NCBI GenBank assembly: GCA_031255115.1
Contig: JAIRTD010000307.1
Span: 1-6,518, forward strand
From: Spirochaetaceae bacterium
GTDB lineage: Bacteria > Spirochaetota > Spirochaetia > Treponematales > Breznakiellaceae
DNA length: 6,518 nucleotides
Direction: 5' to 3'
Below are positions 1 through 6,420 of this stretch, piece after piece. The translations under genes were made by a program, and so were the position numbers. Positions within the stretch are counted from its first letter, which is position 1. Each line of letters starts with the position of its first letter. Below the pieces are notes generated by a model, which worked only from the letters and a program-made list of their open reading frames with translations, was not told the DNA's origin and ran no database searches.

Positions 1-490
1 GCAGATATCCGACTATATCGCCCTGCTCATTATGGAACTGGCCCTTGTCGTGGAACACCGGAATATACGGAAAGAAGCGTCGATTGTCAAATTCGGCGTC
101 AACCCGGACCTGGACGACGGAGAAATAGACAGCCTTATTCAGTCCCTGAAGGCCAAAAACAACCTGGTCAGCATAGCCTGGAAGATGGGGGGCAACAGTT
201 CTTCCATAGGTACTGAACGCAAGCTTCAGGTAGTGCTCTATGACCGGAATATAGGATCAAAGGAGTTTAGAAACGATTTTGACGCGATAAAGTCCGTGGA
301 TGTTAAAAAGCGGAGCATATACAGTTTTTATCGCGAGCAGGATGACGGAAAAGCAGGCGCTGATTTGGGGTTCTACTATATCTCCTATCTTGAAGAAGCC
401 TGCGAGCGGGTAGACATCAAATTCGAATATCTGGTAAACCAGATACCGGATACGGATATTACCATGATAACGCTTTCTTTTATTCTGTAG
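1..490 (+). CDS. Unrecognised protein, 3' part of a gene that starts upstream of the window
   Basis: The reading frame is open from base 2 to the TAG at 488-490, giving 162 visible residues. The first ATG in frame is at 32, but it has no purine-rich ribosome site before it (cgccctgctcatt), and the ten residues ahead of it (QISDYIALLI) continue the same hydrophobic helix. I therefore treat the gene as 5'-truncated by the window edge. No signal peptide or membrane segment is seen. I do not recognise a family by name. The last third (visible residues 106-162) has the order of a GHKL/histidine-kinase ATPase tail: FYR, a glycine-containing turn, ADLGFYYISYLEEA where G-x-GLGLxIV would be, then a closing strand TMITLSFIL. 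The canonical N-box asparagine and full GLGL box are not there, so ATP binding is doubtful. It is the first visible member of the tight plus-strand run and ends 10 bases before the next gene. That a real gene is here is secure; its function is unknown. Confidence 0.75.
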   Translation, partial: QISDYIALLIMELALVVEHRNIRKEASIVKFGVNPDLDDGEIDSLIQSLKAKNNLVSIAWKMGGNSSSIGTERKLQVVLYDRNIGSKEFRNDFDAIKSVDVKKRSIYSFYREQDDGKAGADLGFYYISYLEEACERVDIKFEYLVNQIPDTDITMITLSFIL

Positions 491-500
491 GCGGCGCGCT

Positions 501-1154
501 ATGCAAATACAAGTTTTTTTAAAGTGTCTGAAAAAAGCCCTTCTTTTCTCTCTTGTGTTGTTGTTTTTGTCCTGTTCACAGGCTGAACCAAAAATAATCC
601 GGGCGGTGATAAGCCTGGTGTATTACGAGGGCCAGACAGGAGTGCAGGAATCATATTCCTTCTTTGTGCTTCCCGAAGACGACGACGGCATCAAGGACCT
701 TGATACGCTCTACCTGTTCCATGACAAGGAAGAACTGGTGTGGAAGCTCAACTCCGACGACTGGATAAGCGAGGATGTAGACGGAAAGGCCTGGATAGGA
801 AGCCGCAGTATATGTATGAGCGACGCCCCGCTTCCCCGCGGGCAGTTCAGGGCGGTGCTGGAGGACAAGAGCGGAAGCCGGGGCGAAAGAATCTTTGCCT
901 TTGACGGACCCGCCCCCCGTCCTTTTCCGGTATTTACCATAAGCGGCGGGCAGTACCACATAGAGTCCCTATATCCGGCGCACTTTCTGCTCTGGTATGA
1001 TGAAAGCGGAGAGAACCTCGGTTCGTCGGCCCTTGGTTCCCTTGACGGAAACATCAGGGAGCTTGCCCCGCCGGACAGCAGGAGCGCCGCCCTCTGGGCC
1101 GAGGATCCTGAACAGTACAGCTCGGCTTTGAGCCTGGCCCTTCCTCTGGATTAG
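501..1154 (+). CDS. Predicted lipoprotein of unknown function
   Basis: The 217-residue product begins with a lipoprotein-type signal: basic residues at 8-12 (KCLKK), a hydrophobic stretch at 13-23, then FLSC with the acceptor cysteine at residue 25. F at -3 and L at -2 are loose for the classical lipobox but fall within the relaxed form common in spirochaetes. Signal peptidase II processing and membrane anchoring are inferred from this. The mature part (26-217) is acidic and likely beta-rich, with an Asp-rich patch at 60-68, three tryptophans at 81, 88 and 98, and a Pro-rich turn around 137-143. I recognise no domain. ATG 501 is the only good start, with a weak GGCGG-type site just upstream. 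It follows the previous gene by 10 bases and is separated from trmB by 4 bases, so co-transcription is likely. The precise role is unknown. Confidence 0.8.
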   Translation: MQIQVFLKCLKKALLFSLVLLFLSCSQAEPKIIRAVISLVYYEGQTGVQESYSFFVLPEDDDGIKDLDTLYLFHDKEELVWKLNSDDWISEDVDGKAWIGSRSICMSDAPLPRGQFRAVLEDKSGSRGERIFAFDGPAPRPFPVFTISGGQYHIESLYPAHFLLWYDESGENLGSSALGSLDGNIRELAPPDSRSAALWAEDPEQYSSALSLALPLD

Positions 1155-1158
1155 GAAC

Positions 1159-1830
1159 ATGCATACGACGAACAGGAGCTATGTACTCAGGGCGGGACGC
1201 ATGACCGGCGCCCAGAGGCGTTCTTACGAAGCGCTTTCTGACAGGTGGATAGTTCCCTTTGTTCCGGGAACGGCCCTCGCAGAGGAAGCTGTTTTTGCCC
1301 GCCGGGACCGGCCCCTCTGCGTGGAAATAGGTTTTGGCATGGGCATAGCCACCGCCCTTATCGCCGAACAAAATCCCCAAATCAATTACCTGGGCATAGA
1401 AGTCCACCGGCCGGGCATAGGCCGTCTGCTCTGGGAAATAGAAAAGCGCGGCCTTTCCAATATCAGGATTATCGAAGGGGACGCCGTGGATGTTCTTGAC
1501 GCCATGGATTTTAAAGCGGACAGCTTTCATATCTTTTTCCCCGACCCCTGGCCCAAGAAACGCCACCATAAGCGGCGGCTCATACAAAGGCCCTTTATCT
1601 CGCTCCTTGAGCGGCGTCTAAAAAAAGGCGGGTATATATACATGGTTACTGACTGGGAAGACTACGGCCATAAGGCCCTTGAGGAATTTTCCGCAACGCC
1701 GGGGCTTAAAAATCGCTGCGCTGACGGAGGCTTTGCCCCGGCGCAGCGCTGGCGGCCCGAAACGAAATTTGAGAAAAAGGGTATAGCAAAAAATCACCAG
1801 ATATGGGAACTTATGTTTGAACGGGAGTAG
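1159..1830 (+). CDS. trmB: tRNA (guanine-N7-)-methyltransferase TrmB
   Basis: TrmB uses S-adenosylmethionine to methylate N7 of guanosine 46 in the variable loop of tRNAs, in the cytoplasm. The 223-residue length is normal for bacterial TrmB. Visible landmarks, in order: an N-terminal RSYVLRAGRMT (6-16) matching the RSFxRRxGRLT region of the E. coli enzyme; SAM motif I EIGFGMG (56-62); GIEVH (79-83) ending the second strand; EGDAVDVL (106-113); the family signature FFPDPWPKKRHHKRR (126-140), whose aspartate is the catalytic-site residue; TDWEDY (164-169); and the C-terminal TKFEKKG (202-208) followed by IWELMFER. ATG 1159 is chosen because the conserved RSYVLR segment lies ahead of the next ATG at 1201. 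Its AGGA (1153-1156) overlaps the stop of the upstream gene and is only 2 bases from ATG, so translation may be coupled. The stop is 2 bases before ligA. Nothing essential is missing. Confidence 0.97.
   Translation: MHTTNRSYVLRAGRMTGAQRRSYEALSDRWIVPFVPGTALAEEAVFARRDRPLCVEIGFGMGIATALIAEQNPQINYLGIEVHRPGIGRLLWEIEKRGLSNIRIIEGDAVDVLDAMDFKADSFHIFFPDPWPKKRHHKRRLIQRPFISLLERRLKKGGYIYMVTDWEDYGHKALEEFSATPGLKNRCADGGFAPAQRWRPETKFEKKGIAKNHQIWELMFERE
1823..1827 (+). promoter_or_regulatory. Ribosome binding site of ligA
   Basis: GGGAG lies inside the last codons of trmB, 5 bases before the ligA ATG. It fixes the ligA start at 1833 and indicates translation of ligA right behind trmB on the same transcript. 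Confidence 0.65.
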
Positions 1831-1832
1831 GT

Positions 1833-3806
1833 ATGGCAAAAACAAAAGACCCCGGAGAAAACAAAACGCGTATAGCGGCTCTGGAAAGACTTATCAAGGG
1901 CTATCAGGATTCCTATTACAACGGCGAAGGCGAAATTCCCGACCAGGAATTCGACCTCTTGTGGGACGAATTAAAACGCCTCAATCCCGAAAGCCCTGTT
2001 CTTGTTGGGCTGGGCGCTGACCGCGCCGACGGCTTTCCAAAGGCAAGGCATCTTATCCCCATGGGAAGCCAGGAAAAGGCCGCCAATCCCGAAGAGTTTC
2101 GCGCCTGGGCGCAGAAGATGCGGATAGCTTCTTATGCGGTGCAGTACAAACTTGACGGGGCGAGCCTTGAGCTTCAATATGAAAAAGGAAAACTCGTCCG
2201 CGCCATAACCCGTGGAGACGGCGTTACCGGCGACGATATTACGCCTAACGCGCTGAAAATGGGCGGGGTTAAAGAAAGCCTCGCCCCCGGCAAAGGCCCC
2301 GCCTTTTCGGGCGGCGTCCGCGGCGAAGTGCTTATGACCCACAGGGTCTGGCGGGAAAAATATCCTGACAAGGCAAACTGCCGCAACGCTGCAAACGGCC
2401 TGATGCGGCGCAAAGACGGCGAGGGCTGCGAGGACCTTGTCTTTGTCTCCTACGACGTGTCGGTCCCTGACGACGACGGTTTTTTTAACGATGAATTTGA
2501 AAAGATAGCCTGGCTTAAAGAACGGGGTTTTGAAACCAGCGAGACAAAAGAATTCTCCGATATCGAAGAAATTATAAATTACCGTCAACATATAAGCGAG
2601 CGCCGTAATGACCTCGAAGTGGATATTGACGGCCTTGTTGTCAAGGACCGGCTTACCGATATGGCCGATCTCCGCAGGACCAGGCCGGAACGCCAGATAG
2701 CCTTTAAGTTCGAGCTTGAAAGCGCGGTCAGCGTACTTCGGGAGCTTGAATGGAGCTGTTCGGGCGTAACCTATACCCCCATAGGAATCATTGATCCGGT
2801 ACGGCTGGCGGGAACCACGGTCCAGCGGGCCAACCTCAATAACCCCGATATGATACGGGCCCTGGGCCTTGAGATAGGGAGCGCCGTACTGGTGGTAAAG
2901 CGGGGAGAAATCATTCCCAAGATAGAAGGCCTTGCCCCCGCCGCCCTGGTTCCCGAAGAAATCGCCGCCCTGGAAAAGCGGCCCATCACGTACCCTGAAA
3001 CCTGCGAAACCTGCGGTTCGGCCCTTGAGGATTCAGGGACCAGACTCTTTTGCCCCAATCCCGCCTGTTCCAAACGACTGCACCACCGCATAGAAAAATG
3101 GGCGTCGGTTCTGGATATACGGGACCTGGGGGTAAAACTTATCGAACAGCTCTATGTTAAAGGCAAGGTCCGTAATGTGTCGGAACTCTACACCCTTACC
3201 AGGGAAGAACTTGAATCCTTTGACCGCATGGGAGAAAAGGCGGCGGCCAAGGTTATACGCCATATCAGAACGCCGGGAACCCTGTCCCTGGCTGCCTTTG
3301 TGGCCGGCTACGACCTGGAAGGCGTGGGCGAACTGGTGATGGAAAAGGTGGCGTCAGGCGGTTTTGACACCCTGGAAAAACTCCGCGCCGCCACTGTGGA
3401 CGAACTTTCGGCGGTCTACGGCCTGGGTGAAATTACCGCCAAAACCATAGTGGAAGGCCTCGCGGAAGTACGGGAGGACATGGACAAGCTCCTTGCCGGA
3501 GGTATCATTTCCATAGCGGCGCCTGCCCTGGAGCAGCCCCTGCGGGGCTATTCGTTCTGCTTTACCGGCGAACTTTCCACGATGAAGCGGAGCGCCGCGG
3601 AAGAAAAGGTCAAGGCCCTGGGGGCTCTGGCAAAGTCATCGGTGGGAAAGGACCTTTCGTTCCTCGTTACCAACGACCCCCTTTCCCTCTCGGCGAAAAA
3701 CAAAAAGGCGCAGGAGCTGGGCATACCCGTACTGGACGAAAAAGCCTTCCTCGCCATTCTGGAAGACCCCCGGAGCGTAGATTCCCGGGCGGAGAAAAAG
3801 GGCTAG
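1833..3806 (+). CDS. ligA: NAD+-dependent DNA ligase LigA
   Basis: LigA seals nicks in duplex DNA (Okazaki fragments, repair) by way of a lysine-AMP made from NAD+. At 657 residues it is close to the usual ~670. Domain order is complete: Ia NMN-binding helices (about 12-95, with YYNGEGEIPDQEFD at 28-41); nucleotidyltransferase core with catalytic Lys106 in KLDG, TRGDG (126-130), GEV (164-166), RNAANG (184-189), motif IV DIDGLVVK (264-271) and AFKF (290-293); OB fold with TYTPIGIIDPVRLAGTTV (313-330) and KRGEIIP (356-362); Cys4 zinc site C391, C394, C407, C412; helix-hairpin-helix repeats (about 430-560); and a C-terminal BRCT domain (about 569-645). Oddities are Gln104 where E. coli has Glu113, Phe40 for Tyr35 and Gln80 for Leu82, all in the nucleotide pocket. 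ATG 1833 follows GGGAG (1823-1827) at a 5-base spacing. Ligase identity is certain. Whether the substitutions matter is open. Confidence 0.97.
   Translation: MAKTKDPGENKTRIAALERLIKGYQDSYYNGEGEIPDQEFDLLWDELKRLNPESPVLVGLGADRADGFPKARHLIPMGSQEKAANPEEFRAWAQKMRIASYAVQYKLDGASLELQYEKGKLVRAITRGDGVTGDDITPNALKMGGVKESLAPGKGPAFSGGVRGEVLMTHRVWREKYPDKANCRNAANGLMRRKDGEGCEDLVFVSYDVSVPDDDGFFNDEFEKIAWLKERGFETSETKEFSDIEEIINYRQHISERRNDLEVDIDGLVVKDRLTDMADLRRTRPERQIAFKFELESAVSVLRELEWSCSGVTYTPIGIIDPVRLAGTTVQRANLNNPDMIRALGLEIGSAVLVVKRGEIIPKIEGLAPAALVPEEIAALEKRPITYPETCETCGSALEDSGTRLFCPNPACSKRLHHRIEKWASVLDIRDLGVKLIEQLYVKGKVRNVSELYTLTREELESFDRMGEKAAAKVIRHIRTPGTLSLAAFVAGYDLEGVGELVMEKVASGGFDTLEKLRAATVDELSAVYGLGEITAKTIVEGLAEVREDMDKLLAGGIISIAAPALEQPLRGYSFCFTGELSTMKRSAAEEKVKALGALAKSSVGKDLSFLVTNDPLSLSAKNKKAQELGIPVLDEKAFLAILEDPRSVDSRAEKKG
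3798..3802 (+). promoter_or_regulatory. Ribosome binding site supporting a GTG start
   Basis: AAGGG in the last codons of ligA sits 7 bases before a GTG at 3810. The next in-frame ATG is about 60 codons further on, beyond the membrane anchor, so this site decides that the downstream gene begins with GTG. Confidence 0.6.
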
Positions 3807-3809
3807 GCT

Positions 3810-4496
3810 GTGGCGCAGAAGCGGAAATTATTTACCGGGTTTCATTGGTTTGTACTTGCCCTTGCCCTGCTCATATTTCTCGGCTGCCTTGTTCTGGGCC
3901 TCTTGCTTAAAAACCAGAAGGCCCGCGTCAAGAGCCTCGAAGAACGCCTTTCCGTCCTGACCGAAACAACGAGGCCCGTCAAATTCATGCTGCTCTCCCG
4001 GTCAAACGGAACCATAACGGCCCGCTTCCGTTTTTACGATACCACGGGAAAGGAACTGGCTGTTTTTGAGCAAAGCTGGCCCGGCGAAGAACTCATCCTT
4101 GATTCGGTAATCATTCCCGCGGGAAAGCGCTTTCTCGCGTTCCCCTGCCGTTTTTTTACCGACGCTGTCGCGCCAAAAAACGGAACGGCAATTTTCGATT
4201 TTTATGACCGGGACGGGTTTCCCGCCATTTATGACGGACCTTCCCTTGACGCGGCCGCGCGCCGGGACCTCGTGGATTTTTTTGCCCTTGCCAGGGCCGC
4301 CGCGGATTATTCTGGCGATACGTCGTCCGGGACAAACCCCGGGGAAGGTGTATCCGGCGGGCGCGTTTCGCCTGACGATGCGGGCGTATACGGGAACGCC
4401 GTTCACGACCTAAAGGAACTTGCCCGTTTTGAGTCGGGCGTCGTGTACGCCCTTGAATTCCACCGTTCCGGAGCTGTAGAAATCCGGGAGGACTAG
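3810..4496 (+). CDS. Membrane-anchored extracytoplasmic protein of unknown family (paralog 1)
   Basis: The 228-residue product starts with GTG 3 bases after the ligA stop. The N-terminus is basic (KRK, 4-6), followed by one strong transmembrane segment at about 12-34, then a short charged, coiled-coil-like stretch (35-52). By the positive-inside rule the remainder should be outside the cytoplasmic membrane. That domain (about 56-228) holds SRSNGTITARFRFYD (63-77), FPCRFFTDAVA (111-121), a Gly/Ser/Pro-rich linker (about 167-192), YGNAVHDL (194-201) and a final strand pair ending GAVEIRED. The same landmarks recur in order in the gene at 4531-5439, so I read the two as diverged tandem duplicates. 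The cysteine at 26 sits in the middle of the hydrophobic segment, so this is a membrane anchor rather than a lipoprotein signal. I recognise no named family and give no function. Its position directly behind ligA suggests co-transcription only. Confidence 0.85.
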   Translation: MAQKRKLFTGFHWFVLALALLIFLGCLVLGLLLKNQKARVKSLEERLSVLTETTRPVKFMLLSRSNGTITARFRFYDTTGKELAVFEQSWPGEELILDSVIIPAGKRFLAFPCRFFTDAVAPKNGTAIFDFYDRDGFPAIYDGPSLDAAARRDLVDFFALARAAADYSGDTSSGTNPGEGVSGGRVSPDDAGVYGNAVHDLKELARFESGVVYALEFHRSGAVEIRED

Positions 4497-4516
4497 GCTT
4501 CTCCAAAAATTCGATT

Positions 4517-4523
4517 AGAAGGA
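4517..4523 (+). promoter_or_regulatory. Ribosome binding site of the second paralog
   Basis: AGAAGGA lies 7 bases before ATG 4531 and 4 bases before the adjacent in-frame GTG 4528. The spacing favours the ATG. Its first five bases could pair with CTTCT at 4498-4502, but five base pairs across a 14-base loop is too weak to call a regulatory hairpin. Confidence 0.6.
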
Positions 4524-4530
4524 CCAGGTG

Positions 4531-5439
4531 ATGGAAAATCAGACATGGGTTATTACGGCAATCAAGACTGTCTCCCGGCTTTTGCACGCCGTCTTTGCGA
4601 GTCCTCCGGGCCTCATACTGCTCTTTACCGTGATCTTGCTGCTCCTCCTCATCTGGCTTTCCCTGGCCGTGAGGCGTCATGCGCTTCTCGTTAAAGCGGC
4701 TGGCAGGCGCTTTAACGCCCGGGCCGCCTTTTCCGCCTGTCTTGAGGCCCTCTTCGCTCTTGCCGGAAGGATAGTGGTTCATCTTCCGGTTCTCATCCTC
4801 AGCGCCCTGGTTTTTCTCAGCATAGCCGGCCTTGGAAGCGCCATAACCGGCATAGAAGAAGCCCGCGCCGCGTCCCGGCGTATCAGCGAATTAAGCCGGG
4901 TCATCCGCAATCTCGAAAGAAGCGCCAAAGTCGCCGACGTGGAAGTACTCTCGTACAGAAACGGCGTTACCAGCCTGGCCCTGGATTTTTACGACCCTTC
5001 CTTTGGAGAAGAAGCCGTTGAGCGCAGGGAACTTTCGATGGCCGGAAGGGACATATACGTAGACGCCATGATTTTGAATTTTGACTATTCTGAAATCGGA
5101 GAAGGCAGACGGATCAACCTGGCCATACCCTACAGACTGTTCAGCGAGGCCCTTTCCCAGGCCGAAGGAATCCCTCTGGGCGCCAATGATATTTTAGGCG
5201 TCCCCTATATTTTTAACCGTTCCGATACGGATATTTACGGCCTGGCGCCGGACATATACCGGAAGCGGCTCATGGAATTCGTCGAACTGATCAGGGACGA
5301 AAAGGCCGCCAGGGAAGAAGGCATAGTGCGCTCCGTGTACGGCAGCGCGGTCCACCGCCGCACAGCCCCCGGCGACAAATTCGAAATACGAGTCGAGCAG
5401 ACCGGCGGCCTTACCCTGCGGGAAAAACGGGCCTTTTAA
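4531..5439 (+). CDS. Two-pass membrane protein with extracytoplasmic domain, unknown family (paralog 2)
   Basis: Starting at ATG 4531 the product has 302 residues; GTG 4528 would add one. Two hydrophobic segments lie at about 26-47 and 81-105, separated by an Arg/Lys-rich loop (RRHALLVKAAGRRFNAR). By the positive-inside rule that loop is cytoplasmic, which places both termini outside. A charged helical stretch (about 108-135) leads into a C-terminal domain with LSYRNGVTSLALDFYD (140-155), IPYRLFSEALS (199-209), YGSAVH (270-275) and a final strand pair with LTLREK. These match, in order, the landmarks of the upstream gene at 3810-4496, so a local duplication with a changed membrane anchor is inferred. 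Compared with its partner it has a longer middle (about 172-240) and lacks the Gly/Ser-rich linker. The family is unrecognised and the function unknown. The 34-base gap to the gene before has no convincing terminator. Confidence 0.85.
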   Translation: MENQTWVITAIKTVSRLLHAVFASPPGLILLFTVILLLLLIWLSLAVRRHALLVKAAGRRFNARAAFSACLEALFALAGRIVVHLPVLILSALVFLSIAGLGSAITGIEEARAASRRISELSRVIRNLERSAKVADVEVLSYRNGVTSLALDFYDPSFGEEAVERRELSMAGRDIYVDAMILNFDYSEIGEGRRINLAIPYRLFSEALSQAEGIPLGANDILGVPYIFNRSDTDIYGLAPDIYRKRLMEFVELIRDEKAAREEGIVRSVYGSAVHRRTAPGDKFEIRVEQTGGLTLREKRAF

Positions 5440-5476
5440 GCGCCTCTTGACCGAAGCCTGACTTGTCCATAGGGCC

Positions 5477-5498
5477 CCGGCAGATCCATTGCGGTTTT
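5477..5498 (+). terminator. Weak terminator-like hairpin after the six-gene run
   Basis: CCGGCA (5477-5482) can pair with TGCGG (5490-5494) across a 7-base loop with one bulged G, and is followed by TTTT (5495-5498). Five pairs and four T residues make this marginal. It is the only candidate between the run ending at 5439 and the next gene, and it overlaps the possible -35 and the palindrome described here. Confidence 0.22.
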
Positions 5499-5517
5499 GC
5501 GCAAAAGAGGATATAGT
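5489..5517 (+). promoter_or_regulatory. Possible sigma-70-type promoter of the last plus-strand gene
   Basis: TTGCGG (5489-5494) and TATAGT (5512-5517) are separated by exactly 17 bases. The -10 matches the TATAAT consensus at five of six positions; the -35 matches only its TTG. A transcript from it would begin near 5523-5525, on or beside the ATG at 5524, which would make the message nearly leaderless. If the AGAGGA at 5506-5511 is the real ribosome site instead, transcription must begin further upstream. Confidence 0.33.
5495..5506. repeat. Perfect 12-base palindrome, possible operator
   Basis: TTTTGCGCAAAA reads identically on both strands and lies in the spacer between the candidate -35 and -10 elements. 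A dimeric regulator bound there would block the promoter. The placement is what makes it notable; the regulator is unknown and a chance occurrence is possible. Confidence 0.4.
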
Positions 5518-5523
5518 GTATAT

Positions 5524-6387
5524 ATGAGACAATTTGTTCTCATTTTTATACTGTCCTTTTTCGCGGGCTTTCCGGGTCCAGGGGCACAGACATCCAGACC
5601 GGTGGTACGTATCAAGCCCTTTTCTGTTCAGGGACTGGGCGCCGAAGAAGCAAAAACCATCGAATCACTGATTCATTCTTATCTTTTTGACCTGGGCGAC
5701 CGTTTTATTGATTTTGAACTGGAAGATGCTTCCGGGGCCATACGCCGTCTTTCCCTGTCTCCCGGCGGGACCTCCTCCGCCGAGGGGCCTGATTTTGTCA
5801 TTGCCGGCAGTCTCGCGCTTCAGAACGAAAACCACACGCTGACCCTTGAACTGTCCAATGTCCATACCGGCCAGAGCATACAGTTTACCTCGACCCATAA
5901 AACCACCAGCGAACTGGCCCTCAATACCCGTTCCCTGGTGCAGCTTGCCATGGATTCATCCCGGTCCGGGGAAAGCGAAGAAAGGGTAGAAGCTGAAAAT
6001 TCCGAGCCTTTAAGCGAAAATCTGATACTGGGCAGGTGGCGCGGCGACGCGGGCATAGAAATGATACGTCTCCAGGGCGGAGGCAGGGGCCTGGCTATCT
6101 TTTCGTCAGGCGCCCAGATGAATCTACGCTATGAAATACGGGACAATACCCTGTATGTTGTCCAGAGTTCCCCCAATGCCGAACGGTACTATCATCCTGT
6201 CCCTTACGGCATAGCCAGGCAGCTTGTTACTCTGGCCGAACCCATGAGCTGGGAATTCAGGCTTTTCGGCAATGGAACCGTTCTCAGGGGCCAAAAAACC
6301 GCCACGGCGGTAGAATATTCGGGGGACACCATTACAAATTTGTATCAGGAACGCGCCCGTCCCGCCGAATGGACAAAAATCCGCTAA
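5524..6387 (+). CDS. Exported two-domain protein: CsgG/TolB-N-like first half, unrecognised beta-rich second half
   Basis: From ATG 5524 the product has 287 residues. A signal peptide is clear: MRQ, hydrophobic core at about 4-16, then a PGPGA-Q type cleavage region near 21-22. The frame is open back to a TTG at 5497, which would only lengthen the n-region, so the ATG is preferred; AGAGGA lies 12 bases before it. The first half (about 26-145) has the pattern of periplasmic CsgG/TolB-N/LpoB-like domains: VVRIKPFSVQGLG, a helix with IESLIHSYLFDLGD, then DFVIAGSLAL (90-99), LTLELSNVHTGQSI (106-119) and a helix at 129-143. This is fold resemblance, not a family assignment. After an acidic linker (about 145-165), the second half begins LILGRWRGDAGIEMIRL (167-183) and continues with alternating strands to the C-terminus, like a lipocalin-type or other beta-rich module. 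There is no lipobox. It sits alone after an 84-base gap and converges on smpB. Function unknown. Confidence 0.85.
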   Translation: MRQFVLIFILSFFAGFPGPGAQTSRPVVRIKPFSVQGLGAEEAKTIESLIHSYLFDLGDRFIDFELEDASGAIRRLSLSPGGTSSAEGPDFVIAGSLALQNENHTLTLELSNVHTGQSIQFTSTHKTTSELALNTRSLVQLAMDSSRSGESEERVEAENSEPLSENLILGRWRGDAGIEMIRLQGGGRGLAIFSSGAQMNLRYEIRDNTLYVVQSSPNAERYYHPVPYGIARQLVTLAEPMSWEFRLFGNGTVLRGQKTATAVEYSGDTITNLYQERARPAEWTKIR

Positions 6388-6420
6388 TATTCTGTACAGA
6401 TTGAATGAAACCCGCGGCAG

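Noticed and set aside
515..521. T TTT TTA slippery heptamer in frame at codons 5-7 of the lipoprotein gene, suggesting programmed -1 frameshifting
   Set aside because: The -1 frame reaches a stop after about 21 codons with no recognisable product, and no stimulatory structure is evident. A T-rich start is expected from the signal peptide.
1054..1587. Minus-strand open frame of 177 codons across the start of trmB
   Set aside because: It lies opposite strongly conserved trmB motifs, has no ribosome site and gives a low-complexity, Pro/Arg/Gly-rich product. It is a shadow of the coding strand.
1971..2591. Minus-strand open frame of 206 codons inside ligA
   Set aside because: It is fully antisense to conserved LigA catalytic domains, and its product resembles no family. 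It is explained by the codon bias of ligA.
3885..3887. Cysteine 26 of the first paralog, in FLGC, as a lipoprotein acceptor site
   Set aside because: The hydrophobic segment continues for about eight residues after the cysteine, which fits a transmembrane anchor better than a lipobox.
4498..4521. CTTCT/AGAAG inverted repeat covering the ribosome site of the second paralog
   Set aside because: Five mostly A-T pairs with a 14-base loop would not be stable enough to support a riboregulator call.
4156..4782. Minus-strand open frame of 208 codons spanning the two membrane-protein genes
   Set aside because: It has an Arg/Pro/Gly-rich product with no domain, and crosses two real genes whose landmarks are preserved on the plus strand.
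5447..5473. TTGACC with CATAGG as an alternative promoter in the 5440-5523 gap
   Set aside because: The spacing is 15 bases and the -10 is poor. The TTGCGG/TATAGT pair is better placed.
5497..5523. TTG 5497 as the start of the exported-protein gene
   Set aside because: It has no good ribosome site, falls inside the palindrome and adds nine residues not needed by the signal peptide, while ATG 5524 gives a standard signal sequence.
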